From contig NZ_QPLT01000012.1 of NCBI RefSeq assembly GCF_003666015.1, positions 1 through 64,000 on the forward strand: a DNA stretch of 64,000 nt, in the 5' to 3' direction. Below, one piece after another: positions 15,482 through 24,501 of this stretch (the stretch's first letter is position 1; every line of letters starts with the position of its first letter). This DNA is from Halorubrum sp. Atlit-26R (GTDB lineage: Archaea; Halobacteriota; Halobacteria; Halobacteriales; Haloferacaceae). Under the pieces are notes generated by a model that did not search any database, was not told the DNA's origin, and saw nothing but the letters and a program-made list of their open reading frames with translations. The translations under genes and the position numbers were made by a program.

Positions 15482-16624
15482 TCACCACTCCGGTTCCAGC
15501 GCCTCGACGAGCCGGTCGATCTCGGCCTCGGTCGAGACGGCGTGGACCGACGCCCGGATCCCGTTCGGATGCGGCAGCGACCGCACGACGATGTCCTGCT
15601 CCCCGAGCCGCTCGACGGTCGCTTCCGGGTCGTCGACGTCGATCGTGACGAGCCCCGACTCGTACTCTCGCGGGCTGCGCAGTCGGTCCTCCGGGACGCC
15701 GTCCTTGAGACGGTCGGTTAGCGACTCGATCCGCGACTCGATCGCGTCGAGACCGACGGCGTCGACCGCGTCGAGCGCCTCGACGAGGCCGACGTGGGCC
15801 GCGGCCGTCGTCGTTCCGATCTCGAAGCGCCCCGCCGCGGGCTTGAACTCGATCTCGTCGCCGGTCGGGTCCTCGACGCCCCGGTAGCCGACGGCGCGGG
15901 GTTCGAGGTCGGCCGCGGCGTCGCGGTCGACGTAGAGGAAGCCGGCTCCCCACGGGCCGAGCGTCCACTTGTGGCCGGCGGCGGCGACCGCGTCCGCGCC
16001 CCACTCGCTCACGTCCATCGCGACCTGTCCCGGCGACTGGACCGCGTCGACGAGGGTGAACGCGCCCGCCTCGTTCGCGACCTCGACGAGGTCGGCGACG
16101 GGGAGGCGGGTGCCGTGGGTCCACGTGATCGCGCTGAAGCAGACGAGGCGGGCGTCCGCGACCGCCTCGGCGTACTCGTCGCGGTCGACGCGGCCGTCCT
16201 CGGTCTCCAACACGCGCACCTCGACGCCCTCGCGTTCGAGGCGCTGCCACGGGAGGACGCCGGCCGGGTGTTCGAGGTCGGTCCGGACGACGACGTCGCC
16301 CGGTTCCCAGTCGATCGCGCCGGCGACGCGGTTGATCCCGTCGGTCGTGCTCTCGGTGAGCGCGATCTCCTCCGGGTCGGCGCCGACGAACTCGGCGATC
16401 CGCTCGCGCACCCGGTCGTACGTCTCGAACGCGTGTTCGTACGGGTCGGTCGTCGCGGAGCCGTACTCGTGGTCCGCGACGAACGACCCGGCCGCCTCGA
16501 CGACGTACTCGGGGCTCGGCCCGTGCGCGCCGAAGTTGAAGTACGCCGCGTCGCCGAGCGCCGGGACGTCCGCGCGAAGCTCTCTGGGGGTCATACGGTC
16601 GTCGTCGAGTTGGATCGTTCTCAT
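15482..16624 (-). CDS. Class V aminotransferase / cysteine-desulfurase-like PLP enzyme
   Basis: A 380-residue fold-type I PLP enzyme. Lys219 in AAGHKWTLGPWG is the Schiff-base lysine, Asp193 in LVDAVQS binds the pyridine nitrogen, and the STTDGINR segment binds phosphate. It is closest to the isopenicillin-N-epimerase/CsdA-like branch. No catalytic cysteine loop of canonical IscS/SufS is obvious near the C-terminus (VVRSLPHPNGIRASVH), so sulfur transfer is doubtful. ATG 16624 is used; ATG 16594 (MTPRELR) is a plausible alternative. The thioredoxin gene ends 41 bp upstream on the same strand. Confidence 0.83.
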   Translation of the reverse strand: MRTIQLDDDRMTPRELRADVPALGDAAYFNFGAHGPSPEYVVEAAGSFVADHEYGSATTDPYEHAFETYDRVRERIAEFVGADPEEIALTESTTDGINRVAGAIDWEPGDVVVRTDLEHPAGVLPWQRLEREGVEVRVLETEDGRVDRDEYAEAVADARLVCFSAITWTHGTRLPVADLVEVANEAGAFTLVDAVQSPGQVAMDVSEWGADAVAAAGHKWTLGPWGAGFLYVDRDAAADLEPRAVGYRGVEDPTGDEIEFKPAAGRFEIGTTTAAAHVGLVEALDAVDAVGLDAIESRIESLTDRLKDGVPEDRLRSPREYESGLVTIDVDDPEATVERLGEQDIVVRSLPHPNGIRASVHAVSTEAEIDRLVEALEPEW

Positions 16625-16664
16625 GGTGTCGGTTTCGGCGGCGCCGCGGCGGGTCTCGCTCGGA

Positions 16665-17003
16665 TCAGGCGTCGGCCTGGCGGACCGCGTCCGCCAGCGC
16701 CTCCTCGGTCTGCGCGCCGACCATCTGATTGACCAGTTCGCCGTCCGCGAACACGAGCAGCGTCGGGATGCCCTGAACGCCGTACTCGCCGGCTAACGCC
16801 TGGTGGACGTCGACGTCGACCTTCAGCACCGTCGCGTCGGTGTCTTCCGCGACCGCCTCGACGGCGGGCTCCATCATCTGACACGGGCCGCACCAGTCGG
16901 CGTAGAAGTCGACGAGGACGACGCCGTCGGCCACTTGTTCGTCGAACGCGTCGGCGTCGGTCAGCTGGATCGGCTCTCCGGGTGCGGCTTCTGTCGAACT
17001 CAT
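16665..17003 (-). CDS. trxA: Thioredoxin
   Basis: A 112-residue cytosolic thioredoxin with the classical WCGPC active site (Cys38, Cys41) and the cis-proline in GIPTLLVF. It reduces disulfides in target proteins and is recycled by a thioredoxin reductase not in this window. ATG 17003 gives the normal family length; an upstream in-frame reading to 17054 would add a basic, atypical extension. The following PLP enzyme on the same strand starts 41 bp away and may share the transcript. Confidence 0.95.
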   Translation of the reverse strand: MSSTEAAPGEPIQLTDADAFDEQVADGVVLVDFYADWCGPCQMMEPAVEAVAEDTDATVLKVDVDVHQALAGEYGVQGIPTLLVFADGELVNQMVGAQTEEALADAVRQADA

Positions 17004-17234
17004 ACCAAGCCGTACGCGCCTCGTGGTAATAATGGTTTTGGATAGTTTCCACAATACTACGATGGCCCAGATGCGTGTTTCCCGTCCGGCTCCGTCGCGA
17101 TACGGGCCGATGCGGTCGCTATCGGCGTTCGAAAACCGGTACGGTCGAGCGAGCGGCCGCCCGACCGGGGTCGTATCGGAGTGGAGAGAAACCGCGAGAA
17201 GTCGGTCGACAGCGACGCGGTGCGGGTAGTTCGA

Positions 17235-17519
17235 CTACTGAATGTGGCCTTCGCGGCGGAGCTGGTCGGCGTCCTCGTCCTCGTAGCGCCACTCGACGTT
17301 CGCCTTCTCGTCCTGCCAGTCCCACGGCTCGGCGAGGACCACGTCGCCCTCGCTGATCCACGTGCGGTACTTCATGCGGCCGGGAATTCGGCCGAGCCGC
17401 TCGACGCCGTCGGCGCAGCGCAGCTGAACGTGGTTGCCGCCGAGGTGCTCGGTCACCACGGCGAACACTTCGTCGTCGTTGGGCATGCGGAGGTTCTTCC
17501 GCCCGGATTCTTCGCTCAT
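17235..17519 (-). CDS. eif1A: Translation initiation factor aIF-1A
   Basis: A 94-residue archaeal homologue of eIF1A. It has an OB fold with the conserved [38 protein letters not shown] and [22 protein letters not shown] segments. It binds the small ribosomal subunit A site during start-codon selection. The N- and C-terminal tails are short, as in archaea. A TATA-like element (17542-17547) lies about 26 bases before the ATG, suggesting a leaderless transcript. About 230 bp with no recognisable gene separates it from trxA downstream. Confidence 0.95.
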   Translation of the reverse strand: MSEESGRKNLRMPNDDEVFAVVTEHLGGNHVQLRCADGVERLGRIPGRMKYRTWISEGDVVLAEPWDWQDEKANVEWRYEDEDADQLRREGHIQ

Positions 17520-17619
17520 ACCACCCGTAGTGCGCTCGCCCGTATAAGTGATGGGAGACGCGTGTGTGCCCGCGTCACGCGATATGTTCGCACGAAACCG
17601 GTACCGCGGAGGGCGACGC

Positions 17620-18306
17620 TCACTCCGCGTCGGTGACCGGGGCCGATCGGTCGCCGCGGCCGGTCGGCTGGTCTTCGCCGGCCACGTTCTCCCCGAACGC
17701 GGCGTCCACCTGCGCGAACGTCTCCGCCTCGGTCCCGGAGTTGTCGACGACGACGTGGTCGGTCGCCACCTCGTCGAACAGCTCCTTGAAGTGGAGGTGG
17801 ATCTCGAAGTCGGCGTCGCTGATCCCGTCGCGGCGCTCGATCCGGCGCTCGACGACGGCCTCGTCGCAGGCGACCTCGACGAGGTCGAACTCGGCGGCGG
17901 CCGCGGCGGCGGTCTCGCGGGCGTCCGCCCGGAACCGGGCGTCAGCGAACGTCGCGTCGAGGACGACGGCGTCGCCGGCCTCGACGTCGTCGCGGGCGCG
18001 TGCGAGGAGTTCGGCGTAGACGGCCTCGGTCTCCGCGTCCGTGTACTCGGGGTCGTCGAACAGTTCCTTGCGTATCACGTCGGTGCGGCGGATCCGCCCG
18101 TCGACGTGGTCCGCGACCCGCTCGGCGACGGTCGTCTTGCCGACGCCGGGCAGCCCGCAGACGACGACCAGCCGTCCGGTCGGGCCCTCGTCGTCGGCGA
18201 TCGTGGCGGAGGAGGTCGACCGCGTCGGATCGAGCGAATCCGCCGGTTCACCGTTCGAAGTCGGCGATTCGGTCCGGTCCGACGCTCGACCGCCTCGGTC
18301 TCTCAT
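17620..18306 (-). CDS. P-loop kinase-like ATPase (COG0645 type)
   Basis: A 228-residue protein with Walker [10 protein letters not shown] near residue 51 and a lid-like region [46 protein letters not shown] segment is typical of small kinases in the zeta-toxin/gluconate-kinase-like AAA_33 group. The first 42 residues are a disordered Ser/Thr/Asp-rich extension, so the true start could be internal. The substrate is unknown. Nothing nearby suggests a toxin-antitoxin pair. Confidence 0.75.
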   Translation of the reverse strand: MRDRGGRASDRTESPTSNGEPADSLDPTRSTSSATIADDEGPTGRLVVVCGLPGVGKTTVAERVADHVDGRIRRTDVIRKELFDDPEYTDAETEAVYAELLARARDDVEAGDAVVLDATFADARFRADARETAAAAAAEFDLVEVACDEAVVERRIERRDGISDADFEIHLHFKELFDEVATDHVVVDNSGTEAETFAQVDAAFGENVAGEDQPTGRGDRSAPVTDAE

Positions 18307-18467
18307 CTACCCGTAGCCTCCGGTGTGAGGTAAAAGAAACTTCGCATCGGGGCGTAGACCACGTAACGCCCAACTCCGTGTCGCGACATCGTGAACACAG
18401 TCGTTCGGCGAACGGCGCGTAGATATAAACACCTCTCACCGTCCTGCGGTTTTCGCGTATAAAGGGG

Positions 18468-18488
18468 TGGGTTGGGGCAGATTTGAAC
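18468..18488 (-). repeat. Duplicated 3' end of tRNA-Val (candidate attachment site)
   Basis: Twenty-one bases identical to 18590-18610, that is the discriminator base, the acceptor 3' strand and part of the T arm of tRNA-Val, in the same orientation. Identity stops inside the T arm, which is the pattern left when an integrase uses a tRNA gene 3' end as attB. No integrase gene lies in the 101 bp between the copies. Confidence 0.65.
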
Positions 18489-18535
18489 CTCAGTCACTCC
18501 GCTCGCTCCGTTCCCTGCTTCAAATCCGCGGCACC

Positions 18536-18590
18536 ATTTTGTCGACACGGACCGCTCGCTGTCGCTCGCGGTTGCGGTGTCGACGAAAAT
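18536..18590 (-). other. Imperfect palindrome abutting the tRNA-Val 3' end
   Basis: Arms ATTTTGTCGACAC (18536-18548) and GTGTCGACGAAAAT (18577-18590) are complementary with one bulged base and enclose a GC-rich inner inverted sequence. The right arm touches the tRNA discriminator base. It could be a transcription stop or processing structure for tRNA-Val, or part of an integrase arm site. Confidence 0.55.
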
Positions 18591-18664
18591 GGGTTGGGGC
18601 AGATTTGAACTGCCGGCCTCCTCCATGTCAAGGAGGTGTCATAACCGGACTAGACTACCAACCC
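18590..18664 (-). tRNA. tRNA-Val(GAC)
   Basis: A full cloverleaf can be drawn on the minus strand. The acceptor is GGGTTGG/CCAACCC, the anticodon stem CCTCC/GGAGG holds the loop TTGACAT (anticodon GAC, valine), and the T arm is GGCAG-TTCAAAT-CTGCC. The discriminator is A and CCA is not encoded. There is no intron. Confidence 0.93.
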
Positions 18665-18838
18665 GCAGGGGCTTACTGACGCATTTCGTCGTATCCGGGG
18701 GACGTAATTGAACCTTTCGTTTCGGGGATCCGGGCGGGGTGAGTCACCACCCGCCGATCGGGCGACGGCGGGCCCCCGAAGTCGACGGTGCGCGAGGCTT
18801 TTCGACCGTTTTTACCCGCTCGCCGACAGTCCGTCCGT

Positions 18839-19990
18839 ATGGTCGACCTTGCCGCCCGCACGGAGAGGCTCGACGCGTACCTCGACGAGCGCGGGCTCGA
18901 AGCGGTCTGGTTCGCCCGCCCGAACGGGTTCGCGTGGCTCACCGGCGGCGACAACGTCGTCGACGCCGACGCGACGACGGGCGTCGCCGCCGCCGGCTAC
19001 GACGGCGACCTCCGCGTGATCACCGACAACATCGAGGCGGACCGGCTCGCCGACGAGGAGCTCCCGGACGCGTTCGCGGTCGAGTCGGTCCCGTGGCACG
19101 CCGGCTCGCTCGCCGAGGCGGTCGCCGAGCGCTCGCCCGCCCCCGCGGCCGCCGACTTCGACGTACCCGGCTTCGAGGCCGTCGACGGCAGCCGGCTCAG
19201 ACAGCCGCTCACCGACGACGACGTCGAGCGCTACCGCGAGCTGGGCCGCGAGGTCGCGGCCGCCGTGGAGACGGTCTGCCGGAACCTCGAACCCGACGAC
19301 CCCGAGTACGAGGTCGCGGCGGGCATCGACATCTCGCTCGCCTCCCGCGACGTGGATACGCCGGTCGTCCTCGTCGGCGGCGCGGAGCGGGCGCAGGCGT
19401 TCCGCCACTACACGCCGAGCGACGCCGCCCTCGGCGACTACGCGCTCGTGTCGGTCACCGCCGAGCGCGCGGGGCTGTACGCCTCGATGACGCGGACCGT
19501 CGCCTTCGACGCCCCCGACTGGTTCGAGGAGCGCCACCGCGCCGCGGCGCGCGTCGAGGCGACCGCGCTCCGAGCCACCGAGGCCGCCGCGGCCGGAGCG
19601 CTCTCCGAGGGCGGCGACGGCTCCGACGACGGGCCCGAATCCGTCGCCCCCGACACCGCCGGCGACGTCTTCGAGGCCATCCGAGCGGCGTACGACGCGG
19701 TCGGCTTCGCCGACGAGTGGGAGCAACACCATCAGGGCGGCGCGGCCGGGTTCGCTGGCCGAGAGTGGATCGCGACCCCCGAGAGCGACGAGCCGGTCCG
19801 GCGCCCGATGGGCTACGCGTGGAATCCGACGGTTCGCGGGACGAAAAGCGAGGACACGCACCTCGTGGCGTCCGACCTGACCGAGCGGCTCACGAAGACG
19901 GGCCGCTGGCCGACTCACGAGGTCGAGCCGGTCGACGTCGCGGGGATCGATACCGAACCCGTCGAGTTAGCGGCGCCGGTGCTCCGGTAA
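18839..19990 (+). CDS. M24-fold (aminopeptidase P/creatinase-like) protein with lost metal ligands
   Basis: A 383-residue protein with the two-domain layout of M24 proline peptidases: a creatinase N-terminal domain (about 1-125, FARPNGFAWLTGGDN) and a pita-bread domain. In true peptidases two Asp, one His and two Glu bind the metals. Here the first Asp region reads ALVSVTAERAGLYASMTRT with both Asp replaced, the fTiEP site reads AWNPTV (Glu to Asn), and only the last Glu in KSEDTHLV is clear. It is therefore probably metal-free, as creatinase is, or catalytically dead. ATG 18839 starts the standard N-terminus. Confidence 0.78.
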   Translation: MVDLAARTERLDAYLDERGLEAVWFARPNGFAWLTGGDNVVDADATTGVAAAGYDGDLRVITDNIEADRLADEELPDAFAVESVPWHAGSLAEAVAERSPAPAAADFDVPGFEAVDGSRLRQPLTDDDVERYRELGREVAAAVETVCRNLEPDDPEYEVAAGIDISLASRDVDTPVVLVGGAERAQAFRHYTPSDAALGDYALVSVTAERAGLYASMTRTVAFDAPDWFEERHRAAARVEATALRATEAAAAGALSEGGDGSDDGPESVAPDTAGDVFEAIRAAYDAVGFADEWEQHHQGGAAGFAGREWIATPESDEPVRRPMGYAWNPTVRGTKSEDTHLVASDLTERLTKTGRWPTHEVEPVDVAGIDTEPVELAAPVLR

Positions 19991-20038
19991 GGAGGGCGAT
20001 ACCGCCGGCGCCGGGCGGATCTCCGCGCGAACGCGGCG

Positions 20039-21427
20039 TCAGTACACGTACTCGCTTTCGTCGATGCCGACGTAGTCCTTCTTCACCCGGCGCTTGTTCC
20101 ACTTGTAGCCGAGGAGGAGCTTGGCCGACTCCCAGCCGGAGCGGTACGGCTGCGAGAGCAAGCTACCGCCCGTCTCGGCGGCGAGCATCGCGTCCGCGGC
20201 GCCGATGACCCGGTTCCAGTCGTCCGGGCCGTACTCCGCGACCATGTCGGCCATCGTCACGTTGCGGACGATCTCGTCGCCGATCGCCTCCTTCCAGCGG
20301 CGGTTGTACGCGGCCAGGTCGCCCTCGGCGGCGAGTTCGCCCGCGATCGCGCCGGTGCGGACCGCGACGTGGTCGCCGCCCTCGTGGAACGCCGAGGTCG
20401 TCCCCATCGCGCCGCCCGCGACAGCGATGCCGGCGTCGACGGGCGAGTCGATCGGTCGGGTCGACGAGATGGGGTAAGTCTCCGTCCCGTTCCGCTTGCC
20501 CGCCTCCTCGACGACCGGGAAGTCTTCCTCGACGTCGTACTCGTCGCCGTACTGCCACTCCAAGAGGCGACGGATGTACTCGCCGCCCTGCGGGATCGAC
20601 TCGTCGTCCTCGCGGAGCAGCGCGTACTCCGAGGCGTCGACCTCGTCGATGTCGAGGCCGATCGGCATCGTCAGCCCGACCCGACAGACGCGGTCCGCGT
20701 TCGGGAATATCCACGGATACGCGGTCTCGCCGGGCATCACGCCCCACCAGAAGACGATGGCGTCGTTGACCGCCTCGAACACCTCCTCGGGGACGCGCCG
20801 GTACTCCTGGTAGGCGATGTGGTTCGCGGTGCGGGAGGCCAACCGCTCGGAGGCGGCCGCGTCCGCCGGCAGGTACTCGTCGAGGACGCGGTTCGTCACG
20901 GTGCGCTGGGGACCGTCGGCGAGGACGACGAAGTCGGCGCCGACGGTCCCGCCGTCCGCGAGTTCGAGCGCGTGCCGCGGGTCGTCGTCGGCGGGCGCGA
21001 CCGAGAGGTCGGTGTCGACGCCGCGCACGGAGGTGCCGACGCGGTACTCGGCGCCCGCGTCCTCGGCGCGGTCGCGGAGCCAGTCGTCGAAGCGCGCGCG
21101 CTGGAAGGTGTACCCGAACTTGTCGTACGAGGAGTCGATGCCGGTGGCGGTGAGCGTCGCCGCCTCGTCGGGCCCGCGGAACTCCGCGCGGTTCAGCTCG
21201 CGCTGAACGACCCCGTCGTCGAACTCGTCGGGGTGGATCCCCATGATGTCCACCCAGTAGTCGAGGATGCCGGCCGCGTCGGTCGAGTCCGGACCGAGGC
21301 GGTCGCGGTCGGCCCGAGGGACCCCCTTCTCGATGACCAGCGCGTCCGCGCCGCCGGTCGCCGCCGCGTGCGCCGCGGACGACCCGGCCGGCCCGCCGCC
21401 CACGATCGCGACGTCTACGCGTTCCAT
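20039..21427 (-). CDS. Geranylgeranyl-reductase-family FAD-dependent oxidoreductase
   Basis: A 462-residue flavoprotein. The dinucleotide-binding motif VAIVGGGPAGSSAAHAAA is at the N-terminus, a second FAD motif VVLADGPQ lies near residue 190, and a GG-doublet segment GIAVAGGAMGTTSAFHEGG lies near 340. This is the layout of geranylgeranyl reductases, which saturate the isoprenoid chains of archaeal lipids or quinones. It lacks a signal peptide and probably acts at the membrane face. Haloarchaea carry several paralogues, so the exact substrate is uncertain. A 215-bp gap separates it from the divergent transporter gene. Confidence 0.87.
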   Translation of the reverse strand: MERVDVAIVGGGPAGSSAAHAAATGGADALVIEKGVPRADRDRLGPDSTDAAGILDYWVDIMGIHPDEFDDGVVQRELNRAEFRGPDEAATLTATGIDSSYDKFGYTFQRARFDDWLRDRAEDAGAEYRVGTSVRGVDTDLSVAPADDDPRHALELADGGTVGADFVVLADGPQRTVTNRVLDEYLPADAAASERLASRTANHIAYQEYRRVPEEVFEAVNDAIVFWWGVMPGETAYPWIFPNADRVCRVGLTMPIGLDIDEVDASEYALLREDDESIPQGGEYIRRLLEWQYGDEYDVEEDFPVVEEAGKRNGTETYPISSTRPIDSPVDAGIAVAGGAMGTTSAFHEGGDHVAVRTGAIAGELAAEGDLAAYNRRWKEAIGDEIVRNVTMADMVAEYGPDDWNRVIGAADAMLAAETGGSLLSQPYRSGWESAKLLLGYKWNKRRVKKDYVGIDESEYVY

Positions 21428-21642
21428 ACCCCGTGAGGTTCCCGTCCGGCTATTAAATTCACGGTCCCCGACGCGGATCGGTCTTTACCGTCGCTCCGGG
21501 GCGACCCTCGGCGGCTTTGAGGGTCCCTCGGCGCCAACCCGTCCTCGCCACGCCGGTGCCCGATTGATCACGTTCGATGATTATCGGTGAGAGCGGCGGA
21601 GAGACACGCTTTTACACGGTTGGGGATCTCTCTCCGACACCA

Positions 21643-22998
21643 ATGGCACGCGAGACGTGGGCGACGCGGATGGGGTTCATCCTCGCCGCGGTCGGGAGCG
21701 CGGTCGGGCTCGGGAACATCTGGCGGTTCCCGTTTATCACCGGCCAGTACGGCGGATCGTCGTTTCTGATCACCTACTTAGCGTTCGTCGCGCTGGTCGG
21801 GTTCCCGGCGATCCTCGTCGAGTTCGTCATCGGGCGGCGGACCGACCGGAACCCCGTCGGCGCGCTCCGGGAGCTGGGGAGCGGCGTCTGGTCGCACGCC
21901 GGGTGGCTGTTCGTCGTCACCGGGTTCGTCATCCTCTCGTACTACAGCGTCGTCGCGGGCTGGTTCCTCCGGTACACGCTCATCGGGGCCACGGAGGGGT
22001 TCACCGTCGCCGACCCGACGGCCGCGGACGCGCTGTACGAGTCGGTCTCGACCGGGCTCGACGCGCTCGTCTTCCACGCCCTGTTCATGCTGCTCGTCGT
22101 CGGCATCATCGCCGCCGGCGTCAGGCGGGGGATCGAACTGAGCGTGAAGGTGATGGTGCCCGCCATCCTCGTCCTGCTCGTCGGCCTGGCCGCGTACGGG
22201 TCCACGCTCGACGGCGCGAGCGCGGCGTACGCCTACTACCTCTCGCCCGACTTCGGCACGATCGCCGCGAACTGGACCGAGATCCTGCCGGCCGCCGCCG
22301 GGCAGGCGTTCTTCACCCTCTCGCTCGGGATGGGCGTGATGATCACCTACGCCTCCTACCTCGGCGAGGACCGGAACCTCGCGGCCGACGCCGGGATCAT
22401 CGCGGCGCTGGACACGCTCGTCGCCGTCCTCGTCGGCTTCGTCGTCTTCCCGGTCCTCTTCACGATCGGGATCGAGCCGGGTGCCGGCGGTCCGCGGACG
22501 ATCTTCGTGAGCCTCACCGCCGCGTTCGCGGGGATCCCCGCGGGCCGAGTCCTCGGAGTCGTCTTCTTCGGCATGGTCGGGATCGCCGCGCTCTCCTCGG
22601 CGATCAGCATCCTCGAAGTGCTCGTCTCCTACCTGATCGACGAGCTCGGGGTCGCCCGCGTGCCGGCGTCGGCCGCGCTGGGCGCCGCGGTGTTCCTGCT
22701 CGGCGTGCCGGTCACGATCGACTCGATCTTTCTCGGCCTGTACGACGGGCTCGCGGACGGGATCTTGCTCGTGCTCGGCTCGCTGCTGCTCGCGCTGTTC
22801 GTCGGCTGGGTGATCCCGGACGTCGCCCGCGAGGAACTGCGAAAAGGCGTCGTCGACGTCGGCGGTCTCGACGCCGCCTGGATCTGGGCGGTCCGGCTCC
22901 CGATCCTGATCGTCGTGGTCGTCGTGTTGTACCTCGGTATCACCGACTACGTCGGCTTCCTCACCGGCGATTTCGCCAGTTGGCTGGCCGCGCGGTAG
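21643..22998 (+). CDS. Sodium-dependent transporter, NSS (SNF) family
   Basis: A 451-residue membrane protein of the neurotransmitter:sodium symporter family (LeuT fold). The hallmark TM1 sequence GFILAAVGSAVGLGNIWRFPF is present, followed by about eleven further helices; the prokaryotic form often has 11-12. It should import an amino acid or related solute with Na+. ATG 21643 is chosen because MARETWATRMGF is the normal family start; an ATG at 21577 would add 22 residues. The stop is followed by the convergent AIM24 gene. Confidence 0.93.
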   Translation: MARETWATRMGFILAAVGSAVGLGNIWRFPFITGQYGGSSFLITYLAFVALVGFPAILVEFVIGRRTDRNPVGALRELGSGVWSHAGWLFVVTGFVILSYYSVVAGWFLRYTLIGATEGFTVADPTAADALYESVSTGLDALVFHALFMLLVVGIIAAGVRRGIELSVKVMVPAILVLLVGLAAYGSTLDGASAAYAYYLSPDFGTIAANWTEILPAAAGQAFFTLSLGMGVMITYASYLGEDRNLAADAGIIAALDTLVAVLVGFVVFPVLFTIGIEPGAGGPRTIFVSLTAAFAGIPAGRVLGVVFFGMVGIAALSSAISILEVLVSYLIDELGVARVPASAALGAAVFLLGVPVTIDSIFLGLYDGLADGILLVLGSLLLALFVGWVIPDVAREELRKGVVDVGGLDAAWIWAVRLPILIVVVVVLYLGITDYVGFLTGDFASWLAAR

Positions 22999-23061
22999 GG
23001 CGGTTCGGAAGCGTCGCCCGATCCGGGTCGCCGCCGGCCGTTCGGCGCGTCGCGCCCCGCC

Positions 23062-23718
23062 TCAGACGTGTTCTTCCCGCGGCTGGACCACGACGAAGCC
23101 GCCGGAGCCGCCGAAGCGCATCTGGTAGCGCTCGCCCGACTCCTGACCGATCATGTCCGAGAGGCTCCGGTTGACCTCGACGTCGGGCGAGGTGCCGCCC
23201 CACGCGACGGTCGCGCTCGGGTCGGTCGCCACCGGCGGCTCCAACACGATCGGGTCGCCGTGGGTGGTGAGCGCCACGTACCCCGGCCCTTCGAGGTAGA
23301 CGTTGCTGAAGCCGCCGGCGAGCGCGCCGGCGAGGCTGTCGATCGTGTTGATCTCGTAGGAGAGCGACTCCTCGAACGCGAGCACGTCCTCGCCGTTGAC
23401 CGTTATCGACTCGCCCGCGTCGAGCTCGACCACCTGTACCTTCTTGCCGTCGTCCGCGAAGTAGACGTGGCCCTGTCCCTCGACGGCCATGATCGGCGTC
23501 CCCTCGCCGGTGGCGGCCTCCTTGAGGAAGCCGGTGATGCCGCCCTCCGCGGAGGCCTTCCCGGTGAACGACACGTCGCCGGTGAACGCCACCATCGAGC
23601 CGGCCTTCGCCATGACGGTGCCGTCGACGTCGACGTCGAGGGTGTAGCTGTTCTCGCGCTGGAACGGTTCCGCGCTGTCGGTCGGTGCGTTCTCGGCGGT
23701 GAACTCGTCTAGGTTCAT
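23062..23718 (-). CDS. AIM24/DUF124 family protein
   Basis: A 218-residue all-beta protein of the AIM24 (TIGR00266-like) family, with typical segments TVMAKAGSMVAFTGDVSF, EGQGHVYFADDGKKVQVVEL and VYLEGPGYVALTTHGDPI. These proteins form trimeric beta barrels. The mitochondrial member affects cristae and complex assembly, and the role in archaea is not established. A Gly-rich C-terminus (RFGGSGGF) follows. Monocistronic. Confidence 0.85.
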   Translation of the reverse strand: MNLDEFTAENAPTDSAEPFQRENSYTLDVDVDGTVMAKAGSMVAFTGDVSFTGKASAEGGITGFLKEAATGEGTPIMAVEGQGHVYFADDGKKVQVVELDAGESITVNGEDVLAFEESLSYEINTIDSLAGALAGGFSNVYLEGPGYVALTTHGDPIVLEPPVATDPSATVAWGGTSPDVEVNRSLSDMIGQESGERYQMRFGGSGGFVVVQPREEHV

Positions 23719-23829
23719 GGTACGGGGACCGAACCGTTCGGTTCGGCTGTACGGAGATTCCGCGGTATCACTTAAGAACCTACGGGAGACTCGGGAACGT
23801 CCGACACCGATCGGCCGCGTCGCCGTCGA

Positions 23830-24495
23830 TCAGTACACGACCAGCGAGAGGTACAGCTGGCCGATCCCCGCGACGACCATCACGGCGCCCGCGATCCGCT
23901 TCAGCAGGCCGGCGTGGGCCATCACCCGGTTGGCGTTGCTGACGAGGCCGACGCCGGTCGCGACGGTGGTCGCGGCCATCAGGACGGCGACGGTGCCGCC
24001 GTAGACGCCGAGGAGGAGTACCGCCGTCTCGGACGGGAGGGCGATCGCCCGGGCGACGACGCTGAGAAACACCGGGGCCACACAGCCGGCCCCGGCCAGC
24101 GCGTACCCCGCCCCGAAGACGCCGAACCCGAGCACGCTCGACCGGCGCTCCGGCAGCGGCACCGATATCGACGGCATGCGCCCGGAGACCACGAGCAGTC
24201 CGAATGCGATCAGCAGCGCTCCGACGAGCGTCTCGAAGACGGTGATGTTCGACAGCGTCGAGTAGCCGACTCGGACTGTCGCGCCCGCGAGCAGCGCGAA
24301 CGTCGCTAACACGCCGACGGCGGCCGCGATCCCTCGAACCCCCGCCCCGACGACGGACGCGGAGTCGGCGTCGACGGAGTTCACGTAGAAGCCGACGTAT
24401 CCGGGGAGGAGCGGGTACGCGCACGGCGAAAAGAACGTGGTCACGCCCGCGGCCACGGCCAGCGGGACGTTGGTCGCGAGCGAGACGTCGGTCAT
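23830..24495 (-). CDS. ccdA: CcdA-type cytochrome c biogenesis/thiol transport protein
   Basis: A 221-residue protein with six predicted helices. The CcdA signature SPCAYPLLPGYVGFYV near residue 26 and the second cysteine in GAGCVAPVFL supply the cysteine pair that passes electrons across the membrane to extracytoplasmic thioredoxin-like proteins. It is the third gene of the SCO/TlpA/CcdA cluster, starting 6 bp after the TlpA-like stop, so the operon delivers reducing power to cytochrome oxidase maturation outside the cell. Confidence 0.9.
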   Translation of the reverse strand: MTDVSLATNVPLAVAAGVTTFFSPCAYPLLPGYVGFYVNSVDADSASVVGAGVRGIAAAVGVLATFALLAGATVRVGYSTLSNITVFETLVGALLIAFGLLVVSGRMPSISVPLPERRSSVLGFGVFGAGYALAGAGCVAPVFLSVVARAIALPSETAVLLLGVYGGTVAVLMAATTVATGVGLVSNANRVMAHAGLLKRIAGAVMVVAGIGQLYLSLVVY

Positions 24496-24501
24496 GGGGA
24501 C

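Larger units (their letters stand above)
18307..18838. other. Gap containing tRNA-Val and its duplicated end
   Basis: Apart from the tRNA, the repeat of its 3' end and the palindrome, I see no gene here. Between the two tRNA-end copies an inverted pair GATTTGAA/TTCAAATC (18480-18487 and 18519-18526) reuses the T-arm sequence. The region 18310-18460 shows only a TATA-like AGATATAAA near 18421. Confidence 0.6.

Noticed and set aside
17620-18306. Zeta-toxin of a toxin-antitoxin pair
   Set aside because: The P-loop protein resembles that kinase group, but no small antitoxin gene lies beside it.
18303-18626. Frame overlapping the tRNA-Val region
   Set aside because: It runs through the tRNA gene and its duplicated end, has no acidic bias and no family resemblance.
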